Of a stretch of DNA of 64,000 nt, positions 33,485-42,446 are shown one piece after another (the first letter of the stretch is position 1; each line of letters starts with the position of its first letter). The position numbers and the translations under genes were made by a program. The stretch is taken from the NCBI GenBank assembly GCA_910577475.1, contig CAJTLJ010000010.1:28428-92427 (forward strand). The letters are read 5' to 3'. The notes beneath the pieces are model-generated. The model ran no database searches. It was not told where the DNA came from and was given only the letters and a program-made list of their open reading frames with translations. The stretch comes from an uncultured Alistipes sp. Its GTDB lineage: Bacteria; Bacteroidota; Bacteroidia; Bacteroidales; Rikenellaceae.

Positions 33485-35536
33485 ATGCAGGACTTTCTGA
33501 CATACGATCTCAAGGCCGGCGCCTGTCTGGCGGTGTTCTATCTCTTTTATAAGGTGTTGCTCAGCCGCGAGACTTTCCACCGTTTCAACCGCGTGCTGCT
33601 GCTGTCTGCATTCGTCGTTTCGTTCCTGCTGCCTCTCTGCACGATTACCGTCTATCGGGAGGTGCCCCGTCCCGAGGCACTTCCGCTGGCGGACCTTTTC
33701 GACGTTCCGGTTGCATTCGAACCGGCCGCTGCGCAGTCCGGTCCTTCGCTTCGGGAGCTGGCCGTGCAGGGGCTCTTTCTGGCCGGTGCCGTCGCTGCGG
33801 CGCTCTGGACGGCGGTGTCGCTGTGCCGCGTCGTGCGGCTGATCCGCACGGGACGCCGCGTGCCGGTCGATGCCCGGACCGAGCTGGTGCTGCACGAGCG
33901 GGAGCTCACCCCTTTCAGCTGGATGCGCTACATTGTCCTCTCCGAACGGGACAACCGGGAGAGCGGTCGCGAGATCGTCGCTCATGAGCGGGCCCACATC
34001 CGGCTGGGACACTCGTTCGACCTGCTGATTACCGATCTGTTGAGTTGCCTGCAATGGTTCAACCCGGCCATGTGGCTGCTGCGCCGGGAGTTGCGGGCCA
34101 TTCATGAATACGAAGCCGACGAGGCGGTGCTCCGGGGCGGAGCGGATGCCCGCCGTTATCAGATGCTGCTTGTAAAAAAGGCTGCTGGCGAGAGGTGGTA
34201 CTCGGTCGCCAACAGCTTCAATCACAGTAAACTTAAAAACCGTATTACCATGATGTTGCGAAAAAGATCATCGCGGTGGGCAGGAGCCAGAGCGCTCTTC
34301 GTGCTGCCGCTGGCGGGCGCGGCCCTGGGGGCCTTTGCCGAAACCGTCTATCTCTATCCGGAGGACAAAGATAGCCCAAAACCGGTAAATATCCAAACGT
34401 TGACCCTCTCGGCGCAAAGCGGAACGAACGGGACGACATCTGTGCCCTCTGTCCGGACGAAGAAGGAGCCTTGCAAAGTGAATATCTTCGTGTACGACCG
34501 GGCGACGAAGGAGCCGCTGGTCGGCGTGATCGTGGTGCCGGAGGGCTCGAAGCGGGGAACGGTGACCGATCCCGCAGGCAAGGCGGTGCTGGAGGTGGCG
34601 GACGGTGCAGTGCTCACCTTCAAGATGGCGGGCTACCGGTCGATGCAGCTGACGGCCAGCGGACTGGTCGACGGCACCGCGCTGCAGGTCGGACTTCCGA
34701 AAGAGGATGAAGCCGGTTCGAATGCGAGTGCCGTCGTTTCGGGCGGTGTCTCGATCCGGAATGCGGATGCCTCTCTCTTTATTGTCGATGGCGAGCCGGT
34801 CGATGATCTGAATGCTATCGATGCCGGTCGGATCGCGTCGATCGACATATTGAAAGATGCAGCCTCCATCGAATCCTACGTGAAGCGCTACGGCGACAAG
34901 GCGCGGAAGGGTGTCGTAGTCGTGAAACTGCGCTCCGAACAGGAGCAGACCGCTTCGGCTGTGGCCTGGGTGACGTCGGCCGCTCATCGGGCGGGTCGCG
35001 AGGAGATCGAGGCCATTATTCAAACGGGCCGCGAAGGGATCAAGGCCGCGCGTGCCGGTCTGGAGGTCGCTCGCGGACAGATCTCCGAGAAGGAGTATCG
35101 GGAGGCGCTCGCCGAGGTCGATCGGGCCGAGAAAGAGCTGGAGGAGACCGCTGCGGAGATGTCGGAAGGTCGGATCGACCTGGCCGGACTGTCGGATCTT
35201 CCGATGACGGACGAGCGTTCCGACCGGGGGATGATCTCTATTCGGAATGTCGACGGGGAGTTTCACTCGATGACGTCGGGTGTTTGCGTCTCCGCTCTTG
35301 CCGGTGACAGAGTCAAGGTGAACTCTACCGGCGAGATTACCCGCATCACCGGCCATCTCACGAGTTTCGCCCCGGACGATACGAAGGTCGACTGCTACGA
35401 AATCGACGGGCGTCCGGCCGATTACGAGGAGGTCTGCAAACTGAACCCCCGAAAGATCAAGAAGATCGTGATAGATAAAAGCTCCGGGAGTCGGACGATG
35501 AGCATCCGGACCCGCGCCTCGCACCGGGAGAGCTGA
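33485..35536 (+). CDS. M56 (BlaR1-like) membrane metallopeptidase with CarboxypepD-like and receptor-plug-like C-terminus
   Basis: A 683-residue sensor-protease. N-terminal transmembrane helices (about 10-35, 35-55, 95-115) precede the peptidase domain. Its zinc motif is HERAH (about residue 166) in IVAHERAHIRLGHS, with a third ligand in AIHEYEADEAVL. After another helix near 280 comes a carboxypeptidase-regulatory-like fold (about 331-395, VYDRATKEPLVGVIVVPEG). Next is a stretch (about 428-485) resembling a TonB-receptor plug (LFIVDGEPVDDL ... IDILKDAASIESYVKRYGDKA), then a coiled coil (about 505-560), then a second short plug-like stretch (IDGRPADYEEVCKLNP). It is coupled to blaI. The extra domains probably sense a signal or contact outer-membrane machinery. 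This is an inference. Confidence 0.87.
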   Translation: MQDFLTYDLKAGACLAVFYLFYKVLLSRETFHRFNRVLLLSAFVVSFLLPLCTITVYREVPRPEALPLADLFDVPVAFEPAAAQSGPSLRELAVQGLFLAGAVAAALWTAVSLCRVVRLIRTGRRVPVDARTELVLHERELTPFSWMRYIVLSERDNRESGREIVAHERAHIRLGHSFDLLITDLLSCLQWFNPAMWLLRRELRAIHEYEADEAVLRGGADARRYQMLLVKKAAGERWYSVANSFNHSKLKNRITMMLRKRSSRWAGARALFVLPLAGAALGAFAETVYLYPEDKDSPKPVNIQTLTLSAQSGTNGTTSVPSVRTKKEPCKVNIFVYDRATKEPLVGVIVVPEGSKRGTVTDPAGKAVLEVADGAVLTFKMAGYRSMQLTASGLVDGTALQVGLPKEDEAGSNASAVVSGGVSIRNADASLFIVDGEPVDDLNAIDAGRIASIDILKDAASIESYVKRYGDKARKGVVVVKLRSEQEQTASAVAWVTSAAHRAGREEIEAIIQTGREGIKAARAGLEVARGQISEKEYREALAEVDRAEKELEETAAEMSEGRIDLAGLSDLPMTDERSDRGMISIRNVDGEFHSMTSGVCVSALAGDRVKVNSTGEITRITGHLTSFAPDDTKVDCYEIDGRPADYEEVCKLNPRKIKKIVIDKSSGSRTMSIRTRASHRES

Positions 35537-35588
35537 TCCCCGTCCGGTGCGTGCGGTCATAAGCGCTCCGTAATTGAAAAGTTCACCG

Positions 35589-35620
35589 ATCCCGCGGCCC
35601 GTCCCCGCGGGATTTTTATT
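35589..35620 (+). terminator. Terminator of the blaI-M56 operon
   Basis: A perfect 9-bp stem ATCCCGCGG/CCGCGGGAT, followed by TTTTATTT. It is 53 bases after the stop. Confidence 0.85.
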
Positions 35621-35752
35621 TGTCACCCCGAGCGAAGTCGAGGGGTCTCAAGGGTCGTATTAGCGTGAGCCTTTTACGAATCGTAAGGGTGAATGTTCCG
35701 CCATGTCGAGACCTTTCGACTACGCACCTGCGGTGCTTCGCTCAAGGTGACA
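35621..35752 (+). repeat. REPIN-like element C1
   Basis: Full unit, TGTCACCCCGAGCG to CTCAAGGTGACA. The left-arm stem is ACCCC/GGGGT and the right-arm stem ACCTT/AAGGT. The unit begins directly at the end of the preceding terminator. Confidence 0.85.
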
Positions 35753-35798
35753 GAGAGAGAATAATTGTGAATTGTGCATCGTGACTCGTGCATTGTAC

Positions 35799-35939
35799 TG
35801 TCACCCCGAGTGCAGCGCAGCGGAATCGAGGGGTCTCGACGGTGAAATAGCAAGAGCCGTTGTGATCCGCATCGGCGAATGTTCCGTACTGTCGAGATGT
35901 TTCGACTACGGGGCCGAGGCCCCTCCGCTCAACATGACA
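35799..35939 (+). repeat. REPIN-like element C2
   Basis: Full unit, TGTCACCCCGAGTG to CTCAACATGACA. The left stem is ACCCC/GGGGT, the right stem ATGTT/AACAT and the right-arm tip GGGGC/GCCCC-like. A 46-base linker with repeated GTGCATCGTG-type motifs separates it from C1. Confidence 0.85.
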
Positions 35940-35977
35940 GATAATGTGCATTGTGAATCGTGCATTGCAAATTGTTC

Positions 35978-36060
35978 TGTCATTCCGAGCGGAGCCGAAG
36001 GCGCAGTCGAGAAATCCCGAGGGTCGGATCAACGGGAGCCTATGCCGAATCGCACCGACG
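35978..36060 (+). repeat. REPIN-like element C3 (left arm only)
   Basis: TGTCATTCCGAGCGGAGCC starts a unit that stops after CGAATCGCACCGACG, without the right arm. It may have been truncated by the neighbouring terminator region. A 38-base AT-rich linker separates it from C2. Confidence 0.75.
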
Positions 36061-36077
36061 ATACCTACTTTATAACA

Positions 36078-36109
36078 TATGGGCGGAGAAACCGATTTCT
36101 CCGCCCATA
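36078..36109 (-). terminator. Hairpin downstream of the DksA-like gene
   Basis: A perfect 14-bp stem (TATGGGCGGAGAAA/TTTCTCCGCCCATA) with loop CCGA, 27 bases past the minus-strand stop. The T run is poor. Confidence 0.65.
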
Positions 36110-36136
36110 AGGTTGAAAGATTCCTTTTCTGGGAAA

Positions 36137-36520
36137 CTATTTGCGGCCCTCCTTGGCTTCGATGGTCTCCGTGGCGTGGGGTACCTTCATCAGACGCTCC
36201 TTCGGGATCAGCTTGCCCGTGGTCTTGCAGATGCCGTAGGTTTTGTTCTCGATACGAATGAGCGCCATTTCGAGATTGCGGATGAATTTCATCTGGTGGG
36301 TTGCCAGACGCCCGTTCTCCTCCTTGGAGAGGGTTGCGGCCCCCTCCTCCAGCACCTTGTAGGTGGGCGAGGTATCCTCGGTATCGTTGTCGGCCGTGTG
36401 GGTAATGGTGGCACGCAGCATTTCGTAGTCCGCGCGCGCATTCTCCAGTTTTTTCAATATCAACTGCCGGAACTCTTCCAGTTCGGCGTCGGTATATCTC
36501 TTCTTTTCCATTTCAGCCAT
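36137..36520 (-). CDS. TraR/DksA-like protein with degenerate zinc finger
   Basis: 127 residues. A long N-terminal coiled-coil hairpin (about 10-90) is followed by a DksA-type C-terminal segment YGICKTTGKLIPKERLMKVPHAT. Classic DksA binds RNA polymerase through its secondary channel and carries a four-cysteine zinc site. Here only one cysteine (YGIC) remains, so metal binding through C4 is not possible. This fits the cysteine-poor Bacteroidetes branch. By homology it modulates transcription, but that is not proven. It lies 76 bases after ileS on the same strand and is probably co-transcribed. Confidence 0.85.
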   Translation of the reverse strand: MAEMEKKRYTDAELEEFRQLILKKLENARADYEMLRATITHTADNDTEDTSPTYKVLEEGAATLSKEENGRLATHQMKFIRNLEMALIRIENKTYGICKTTGKLIPKERLMKVPHATETIEAKEGRK

Positions 36521-36596
36521 AGCTCGTTTCTTTTTGGTAATATGTAAAATTAAAGATTTTTTCGCGAATTACCAAATATTTCGGGAAAAATCCCTA

Positions 36597-39500
36597 TTAC
36601 AGTTTCGTTACGGCGATCCGGACCGGTTCGCCGTCGATATCCGAATCCACGACGACGGCACCCGCCGGCTCGGCAGCGAAGAGCACCTCTTCGGCCTGGG
36701 TCTGCGCGGCGATGTAGCCGGCATAAGCCATTGCGGGATGCGCCGCCTGCTTGTCCTCGACCTGAATCCGGATCTTGTCGGTCACCTCGAATCCCGAGTC
36801 CTTGCGGATATTCTGGATGCGGTTGATCAACTCGCGTGCCACACCCTCGGCGCGCAGCTCGTCGGTGAGGGTGATGTCGAGCGCCACGGTGAGCCTGCCC
36901 TCCGAGGCGACCAGCCAGCCCGGCATGTCCTCCGAGGTGATCTCGAAATCGGCGGGGGTGACGGTGATCCGCTCGCCGCCCAGGTCGAGCACGTATTCCT
37001 GCGAGCTCTCGATCTCGGCGATCTGCTCCTGCGTGAAGGCGGCGGTGAGCGCCGATATCTGCTTCATCCACTTGCCGTACTTCGGCCCCAGGGTCTTGAA
37101 GTTGGGCTTGATCCGTTTGGTTATCAGACCGGCGGTCTTCTCGATCAGCTCGATCTCCTTGACGTTCACCTCGCCCATCACCAGCTCCTTCACGGCTCGG
37201 ATGCGGCGTGCGGTGGCGGGGTCGAGCACCGGGATGAGGATCTTCTGCAGCGGCTGGCGAACCTTGATGTTCACCTTGCGGCGCAGGGCCAGCACCATCG
37301 AGGAGAGCCGCTGGGCCAGATCCATCGTCTCCTCCAGTTCGGGATCGACGAGACTTTCGTCGGCCGCGGGGAAGGTGCTCAGGTGGACGCTCTCGTCCGT
37401 GTGGCGGCCGCTGACGGCGTTCAGGTCGCGGAACAGCCGGTCGGCGAAGAAGGGCGCGAAGGGCGCAGCCAGCATCGAGACGGTCTCCAGGCAGGTGTAG
37501 AGGGTCTGGAAGGCGGCCAGTTTGTCGGCCGAGGCCCCCTTGCTCCAGATGCGCTTGCGGTTCAGGCGGACGTACCAGTTCGAGAGGTCGTCGACGAAGA
37601 GCTGGATGGCGCGGGCGGCCGGTGTGGGGTCGTAATCCTCCAGCGAGCGGGTCACCTCGCGGATCAGCGTGTTCAGGCGCGAGATGATCCAGCGGTCGAT
37701 CTCGGGACGTTCGGCGACGGGAATCTCCTCCTCGCGGCCCGTGAAGCCGTCGTCGAGGTTGGCATAGAGGGCGAAGAAGGAGTAGGTGTTGTATAGCGTG
37801 CCGAAGAACTTGCGACGCACCTCGTCCACGCCGTCGGTGTCGAACTTCAGGTTGTCCCAGGGCTGGGAGTTGGAGATCATGTACCAGCGGGTGGCGTCGG
37901 CTCCGTAGGTGGAGAGCACCTGGAAGGGATCGACGGCATTGCCGAGCCGCTTGGACATCTTGTTGCCGTTCTTGTCGAGCACCAGACCGTTCGAGATGAT
38001 GTTCCGGAACGCCACCGAGTCGAAGAGCATGGCGGCGATGGCGTGGAGCGTGAAGAACCAGCCGCGCGTCTGGTCGACGCCCTCGGCGATGAAGTCGGCC
38101 GGATAGACCTGCTTGAAGTCGTCTCCGCCGTTCTCGAAGGGGTAGTGGATCTGGGCGTAGGGCATGGCTCCCGAGTCGAACCAGACGTCGATCAGGTCGC
38201 TCTCGCGGCGCATGGGCTCGCCCTTCGACGATACCAGGACGATCGAGTCTACGTAGGGACGGTGCAGGTCGATGCGGTCGGTGGAGTAGTTCTCCTTCGA
38301 CATGTCGCCCACCTTGAAATCCTTGAAGGGGTTTTCGGCCATCAGTCCGGCTGCGACCGACTTTTCGATCTCGCCCATCAGCTCCTCCACCGAACCGATG
38401 CACTTGAGCTCCGAGCGGTCCTCCGTGGCCCAGATGGGCAGCGGAGTCCCCCAGAAGCGCGAGCGCGAGAGGTTCCAGTCGTTCAGATTCTCCAGCCACT
38501 TGCCGAAACGTCCCGTACCCGTGGCCTCGGGACGCCAGCGGATCGTGCGGTTGAGCTCCATCATCCGCTCCTTGAGCGCCGTGGTGCGGATGAACCACGA
38601 GTCGAGGGGGTAGTAGAGCACCGGCTTGTCGGTGCGCCAGCAGTGGGGGTAGTTGTGGACGTGCTTCTCGATCTTGAAGGCCTTGTCGGCGAGCTTGAGT
38701 TTCATGCAGATGTAGAGGTCGAGCGACTCGGCGGCCTGTGCGGCGGCTTCGTCGTACTTGCCGTCGACGGTGAACTGCGGATCGTAGGCGTTCTTCACCC
38801 AGCGGCCGGCGTATTCGCTGTAGGCCTCCGTGTCGACGCACTCCGCGACGAAACGTTCGTCGAGCTCCTCGATGGGATAGAACTTGCCCGTGAGGTCGAC
38901 CATCGGACGGGTCTCGCCGCGCTTGTTGATCAGGAAGAGGGACGGAATGCCGGCGGCACGGGCCACGAAGGCGTCGTCGGCACCGAATGTCGGGGCGATA
39001 TGGACGATACCCGTACCGTCCTCGGTGGTTACGTAGTCGCCCGAGATGACGCGGAACGCCTCCTGCGAAGCGTCGTGCCAGTCGCCGTTTTCGTCCGTGC
39101 GGACGGGCTTCACCCACGGCTGCAGCTGTTCGTAGCGCATGCCCACCAGCTCCGGGCCCTTGTATTCGCCCGCGATCTCGAACGGCACGAGCTTGTCGCC
39201 CGGCTTGTAGCTGTCGAGCGCGAGCCCCTCGGCCTTTTTGTTGAAGTGGGTGTAGAGCAGTGCCTTAGCCAGGACGGCGGTGATCTTCTGCCCCGTGTAG
39301 GCGTTGTAGGTGCGCACGGCCACGTAGTCGATCTTCGGGCCGACGCAGAGCGCCGTGTTCGACGGCAGGGTCCAGGGGGTGGTGGTCCAGGCCAGGAATA
39401 CGGGCGTGCCCCAACCCTCCATCTCGGGCTTCGGGTCGCGGATGCGGAACTGCGCCACCATCGTCAGGTCCTTCACGTCGCGGTAGCAGCCGGGCTGGTT

Positions 39501-40082
39501 CAGCTCGTGGGTCGACAGACCCGTACCGGCCGCGGGCGAGTAGGGCTGGATGGTGTATCCCTTGTAGAGGAGCCCCTTTTCGTAGAGCTGCTTCAGCAGC
39601 CACCACAGCGATTCGATATATTTGTTGTCGTAGGTGATGTAGGGATCGTCCATGTTGACCCAGTAGCCCATCTTGCGGGTGAGGTCCTCCCACACGCCGG
39701 TGAACTCCATCACCGCCTCGCGGCAGGTGCGGTTGTACTCCTCGATGGAGATCGTCTTGCCGATGGCCTCCTTCGTGATGCCGAGCTTCTTCTCCACGCC
39801 CAGCTCCACGGGCAGGCCGTGGGTGTCCCAGCCCGCCTTGCGGTGTACGCGGTAGCCCTGCTGGGTCTTGTAGCGGCAGAATACGTCCTTGATCGTGCGT
39901 GCCATGACGTGGTGGATGCCCGGCAGGCCGTTGGCCGACGGGGGACCTTCGTAAAAGACGAACGAGGGGTGTCCCTCGCGGGTCGTGATGCTCTTGTGGA
40001 ACGTGTCCTCGGCATCCCACAGTTTCAAAACCTCGGCAGCCGTGGCTGCCAGATCCAATCCTTTGTACTCCTTGAACTTCAT
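36597..40082 (-). CDS. ileS: Isoleucine--tRNA ligase
   Basis: Class I aminoacyl-tRNA synthetase charging tRNA-Ile, 1161 residues. The Rossmann core has the HIGH-equivalent segment in PPSANGLPGIHHVMARTIKD (about 48-67) and the KMSKS-equivalent KMSKRLGN. The long CP1 editing insertion (about 190-390) and the C-terminal anticodon-binding helical domain are both present. KMSKR and overall length suggest the eukaryote-like (IleS2) type, which in other bacteria is less sensitive to mupirocin. That property is inferred only. A -7 box lies at 40147-40154. I saw no T-box-like leader in the 65 bases between it and the start. Confidence 0.96.
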   Translation of the reverse strand: MKFKEYKGLDLAATAAEVLKLWDAEDTFHKSITTREGHPSFVFYEGPPSANGLPGIHHVMARTIKDVFCRYKTQQGYRVHRKAGWDTHGLPVELGVEKKLGITKEAIGKTISIEEYNRTCREAVMEFTGVWEDLTRKMGYWVNMDDPYITYDNKYIESLWWLLKQLYEKGLLYKGYTIQPYSPAAGTGLSTHELNQPGCYRDVKDLTMVAQFRIRDPKPEMEGWGTPVFLAWTTTPWTLPSNTALCVGPKIDYVAVRTYNAYTGQKITAVLAKALLYTHFNKKAEGLALDSYKPGDKLVPFEIAGEYKGPELVGMRYEQLQPWVKPVRTDENGDWHDASQEAFRVISGDYVTTEDGTGIVHIAPTFGADDAFVARAAGIPSLFLINKRGETRPMVDLTGKFYPIEELDERFVAECVDTEAYSEYAGRWVKNAYDPQFTVDGKYDEAAAQAAESLDLYICMKLKLADKAFKIEKHVHNYPHCWRTDKPVLYYPLDSWFIRTTALKERMMELNRTIRWRPEATGTGRFGKWLENLNDWNLSRSRFWGTPLPIWATEDRSELKCIGSVEELMGEIEKSVAAGLMAENPFKDFKVGDMSKENYSTDRIDLHRPYVDSIVLVSSKGEPMRRESDLIDVWFDSGAMPYAQIHYPFENGGDDFKQVYPADFIAEGVDQTRGWFFTLHAIAAMLFDSVAFRNIISNGLVLDKNGNKMSKRLGNAVDPFQVLSTYGADATRWYMISNSQPWDNLKFDTDGVDEVRRKFFGTLYNTYSFFALYANLDDGFTGREEEIPVAERPEIDRWIISRLNTLIREVTRSLEDYDPTPAARAIQLFVDDLSNWYVRLNRKRIWSKGASADKLAAFQTLYTCLETVSMLAAPFAPFFADRLFRDLNAVSGRHTDESVHLSTFPAADESLVDPELEETMDLAQRLSSMVLALRRKVNIKVRQPLQKILIPVLDPATARRIRAVKELVMGEVNVKEIELIEKTAGLITKRIKPNFKTLGPKYGKWMKQISALTAAFTQEQIAEIESSQEYVLDLGGERITVTPADFEITSEDMPGWLVASEGRLTVALDITLTDELRAEGVARELINRIQNIRKDSGFEVTDKIRIQVEDKQAAHPAMAYAGYIAAQTQAEEVLFAAEPAGAVVVDSDIDGEPVRIAVTKL

Positions 40083-40146
40083 ATCGTCGTTTTGTTGTTT
40101 TCCTTTTCGAAGCCGCGCCCTGTCGTCTGCACAAGGCTACAACCTG

Positions 40147-40154
40147 CAAAGATA
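40147..40154 (-). promoter_or_regulatory. -7 box of ileS
   Basis: The complement reads TATCTTTG, 64 bases before the ileS start. No well-placed -33 box. Confidence 0.5.
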
Positions 40155-40252
40155 ACAAAATATCCGCAAAAAAGAGGCAATCGATCCGAAAAAAGGATTT
40201 CGATCGCTTCTCGATCCACAATGCACGATTCACAATTATTTTGCACTTCTCT

Positions 40253-40418
40253 CAGTTATTCCGAGCGCAGCCGAGGAATCCCGACGGTCGCCCCGGCGGC
40301 TACGATCGAGAGTCGCGCATGATCGCCGACGGCAGTCAGCAACTGCCGGGGGTATGTCTCGTCAGGGCGAATGCCGGGCCATGTCGGGACCTTTCGACTT
40401 TGCGCCTGCAACATGACA
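40253..40418 (+). repeat. REPIN-like element D (expanded spacer)
   Basis: Left arm GTTATTCCGAGCG ... GAGGAATCCCGAC, right arm GTCGGGACCTTTCGACT to ACATGACA. The left stem ATTCC/GGAAT is intact. The right arm is mismatched (ACCTT versus AACAT). Linkers ATGCACGATTCACAATT (40221-40237) and ATTGTGCATCGTGAATTG (40431-40448) flank the unit. It lies between the divergent ileS and ABC transporter genes. Confidence 0.75.
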
Positions 40419-40506
40419 GAGAGCCGGGTAATTGTGCATCGTGAATTGTCAGTTCCGTCCGGCAGGTCGGAATTGCGTATCGGCTGCCCTTTTTGGCGTG
40501 AATGTT

Positions 40507-40536
40507 TTTGAGATTGGCCGAGATTTGTTATCTTTG
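40507..40536 (+). promoter_or_regulatory. Promoter of the ABC transporter gene
   Basis: TTTG at 40507-40510 and TATCTTTG at 40529-40536, 18 bases apart, 22 bases before the start codon. Confidence 0.7.
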
Positions 40537-40558
40537 TCGAAAATTCTTTCGGAAACAA

Positions 40559-42388
40559 ATGTTCAAAACCTATATGCGCCTCATGGGCTTCGCCAAGCCC
40601 ATCGGCAGATACATGATCCCCTATTTCATCTGTTCGGTACTCTACGCCGTATTCAACACCTTCACCTACGTCGCCGCCATCCCCATCATCCAGTCCATGT
40701 TCGACCCCTCGTTCGCCTGGACCCCCGTCGACGAGTTCCCGCGGCTGGCCCTGAACAGCGAATTCATGACCCAGGCGGTCTCCTACCTCTATTCGCGAAT
40801 CTTCGAGGAGTTCCATCCGATCTACATGCTCGCCATGCTGGCCTGCATCATCATCGTCATCAATTTCCTGAGCAACCTGTTCCGCTACCTCGGCGCCTGG
40901 ACCATCGAGAACATGCGCACGCGAACCCTCCAGCGGCTGCGCAACGATCTCTTCAGCCACGTCATCGGCATGAACGTGGGCTTCTTCAGCGAGCAGCGCA
41001 AGGGCGACGTCATGTCGCGCATCACCAACGACGTCATGATGGTGCAGTTCTGCATCACGAACACCCTGCAGGTGATCGCCCGCGAGCCGTTCCTGGTAAT
41101 CGGCTTCATCGCCGCGATGATCAACATATCGTGGGAGCTCTCCGTCTTCGCCATCGTCTTCCTGCCGGTCGTCGCCCTGCTGGTCGGGTCGATCGTCAAG
41201 CGCCTGCGCCATCCGGCTCTCCGGAGCCAGGAGAAGATGGGCGAGATGGTCTCCACGCTCGACGAGTCGCTCTCGGGCGTCAAGCTCATCAAAAGTTACA
41301 ACGCTACCCGCTATATCCGCGAGAAGTTCTACGCCATCAACGCCGAGTTTTCGCGGCTCCAGCTCTCCATGGTCCGCCGTCAGCAGCTGGCCTCGCCCAT
41401 GAGCGAGTTCCTCGGCATCACGGCGGTCGGCATCGTGCTGGTGTTCGGCGGCGTGCTGGTGATGAAGGGGTCGCTGAACGCCGCCAGCTTCATCATCTTC
41501 ATCGGCATGTTCTCGCAAATCACGCGACCCGTGCGTGCCATCATCGACCAGTTCGCCACGATCAATCAGGGTATTGCGGCGGGTGAGCGCGTGCTGGCCC
41601 TGCTGGACGTGCGCAGCGAGATCGTCGACAAGCCCGAACCCAAAAAGCTGGAGAGCCTCCGCGAGAAGATCGAGTTCCGCGACGTCCGCTTCTCCTACGA
41701 CGGATCGCGCGAGGTGATCGGCGGCGTCTCCTTCGAGATCCGCAAGGGCGAGACCGTGGCGCTCGTCGGTCCGTCGGGCGGCGGCAAGTCGACTCTGAGC
41801 GAGCTGGTTCCCCGCTTCTACGATCCGGCCGCCGGTTCGATTCTGATCGACGGCGTAGACCTGCGCGACTACTCCCAGGAGAGCGTCCGCGACCACATGA
41901 GCGTCGTGGCGCAGGATACGGTGCTCTTCAACGACACGATAGCCGCGAATATCGGCATGGGCCGCCGCGGGGCCTCCCGCGAGGAGATCATGGCGGCCGC
42001 CAAAGTAGCCAACGCCCACGAGTTCATCATGGAGACCCCCGACGGTTACGACACGAATATCGGCGACCGGGGCATGAAGCTCTCGGGCGGCCAGCGCCAA
42101 CGTCTCTCCATCGCCCGCGCCGTGCTGAAGAATCCCGAGATTCTGATCCTCGACGAGGCGACCTCGGCGCTCGATACCGAGAGCGAGAAGCTCGTGCAGG
42201 ATGCACTGAACAACCTGCTGGAGGGGCGCACCTCGGTGGTGATCGCCCACCGTCTCTCGACCATCCACAACGCCGACAAGATCATCGTGGTGGATGGCGG
42301 CCGCATCGCCGAGCAGGGTACCCACGCCGAACTGATGGCCCGCGGCGGCATTTACGCCCACCTGATCGAAATGCAGTCTTTCGAATAA
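40559..42388 (+). CDS. ABC exporter, MsbA-like (permease-ATPase half transporter)
   Basis: 609 residues from MFKTYMRLMGFAKPIGRYM. The frame is open to 40502, but that would cover the promoter. The transmembrane domain has six helices (about 15-330). The ATPase domain has Walker A GPSGGGKST (about 403), the signature LSGGQRQRLSIARA (about 507), Walker B ILILDEATSALD (about 528) and the H-loop VVIAHRLST. As a homodimer it probably flips lipid A or another lipid across the inner membrane. The MsbA assignment rests on general similarity and on the density of LPS genes in the window. A drug exporter is the alternative. Confidence 0.88.
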   Translation: MFKTYMRLMGFAKPIGRYMIPYFICSVLYAVFNTFTYVAAIPIIQSMFDPSFAWTPVDEFPRLALNSEFMTQAVSYLYSRIFEEFHPIYMLAMLACIIIVINFLSNLFRYLGAWTIENMRTRTLQRLRNDLFSHVIGMNVGFFSEQRKGDVMSRITNDVMMVQFCITNTLQVIAREPFLVIGFIAAMINISWELSVFAIVFLPVVALLVGSIVKRLRHPALRSQEKMGEMVSTLDESLSGVKLIKSYNATRYIREKFYAINAEFSRLQLSMVRRQQLASPMSEFLGITAVGIVLVFGGVLVMKGSLNAASFIIFIGMFSQITRPVRAIIDQFATINQGIAAGERVLALLDVRSEIVDKPEPKKLESLREKIEFRDVRFSYDGSREVIGGVSFEIRKGETVALVGPSGGGKSTLSELVPRFYDPAAGSILIDGVDLRDYSQESVRDHMSVVAQDTVLFNDTIAANIGMGRRGASREEIMAAAKVANAHEFIMETPDGYDTNIGDRGMKLSGGQRQRLSIARAVLKNPEILILDEATSALDTESEKLVQDALNNLLEGRTSVVIAHRLSTIHNADKIIVVDGGRIAEQGTHAELMARGGIYAHLIEMQSFE

Positions 42389-42400
42389 CGGTCCGCATCG

Positions 42401-42445
42401 AAAAGTCGTGGCCCGGAGCAACTGCTCCGGGCCACGACTTTTTTT
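42401..42445 (+). terminator. Strong terminator of the ABC transporter gene
   Basis: A perfect 20-bp inverted repeat (AAAAGTCGTGGCCCGGAGCA and its complement) around AC, ending in a T run, 12 bases past the stop codon. Confidence 0.92.
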
Positions 42446-42446
42446 C

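Noticed and set aside
33117..35536. A beta-lactam resistance locus
   Set aside because: The BlaI/M56 pair resembles the regulatory part of such loci, but no beta-lactamase or PBP2a gene is adjacent and the sensor lacks a recognisable penicillin-binding domain.
35621..36060. A CRISPR array, suggested by regularly repeated units
   Set aside because: The units are 130-145 bp, inverted-repeat in structure and separated by similar linkers rather than unique spacers. No cas genes are present.
35742..36110. Short open frames within the repeat clusters (also near 42400-43000, 55360-56055 and 58700-59118)
   Set aside because: The same peptides recur (for example CHSERSRRRSRGIPTV) because the DNA repeats recur. 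They have no start signals, and both strands are equally open.
36534..40322. Plus-strand frames of 420 and 759 codons opposite ileS
   Set aside because: Shadows of the ileS reading frame, with compositionally biased translation and no motifs.
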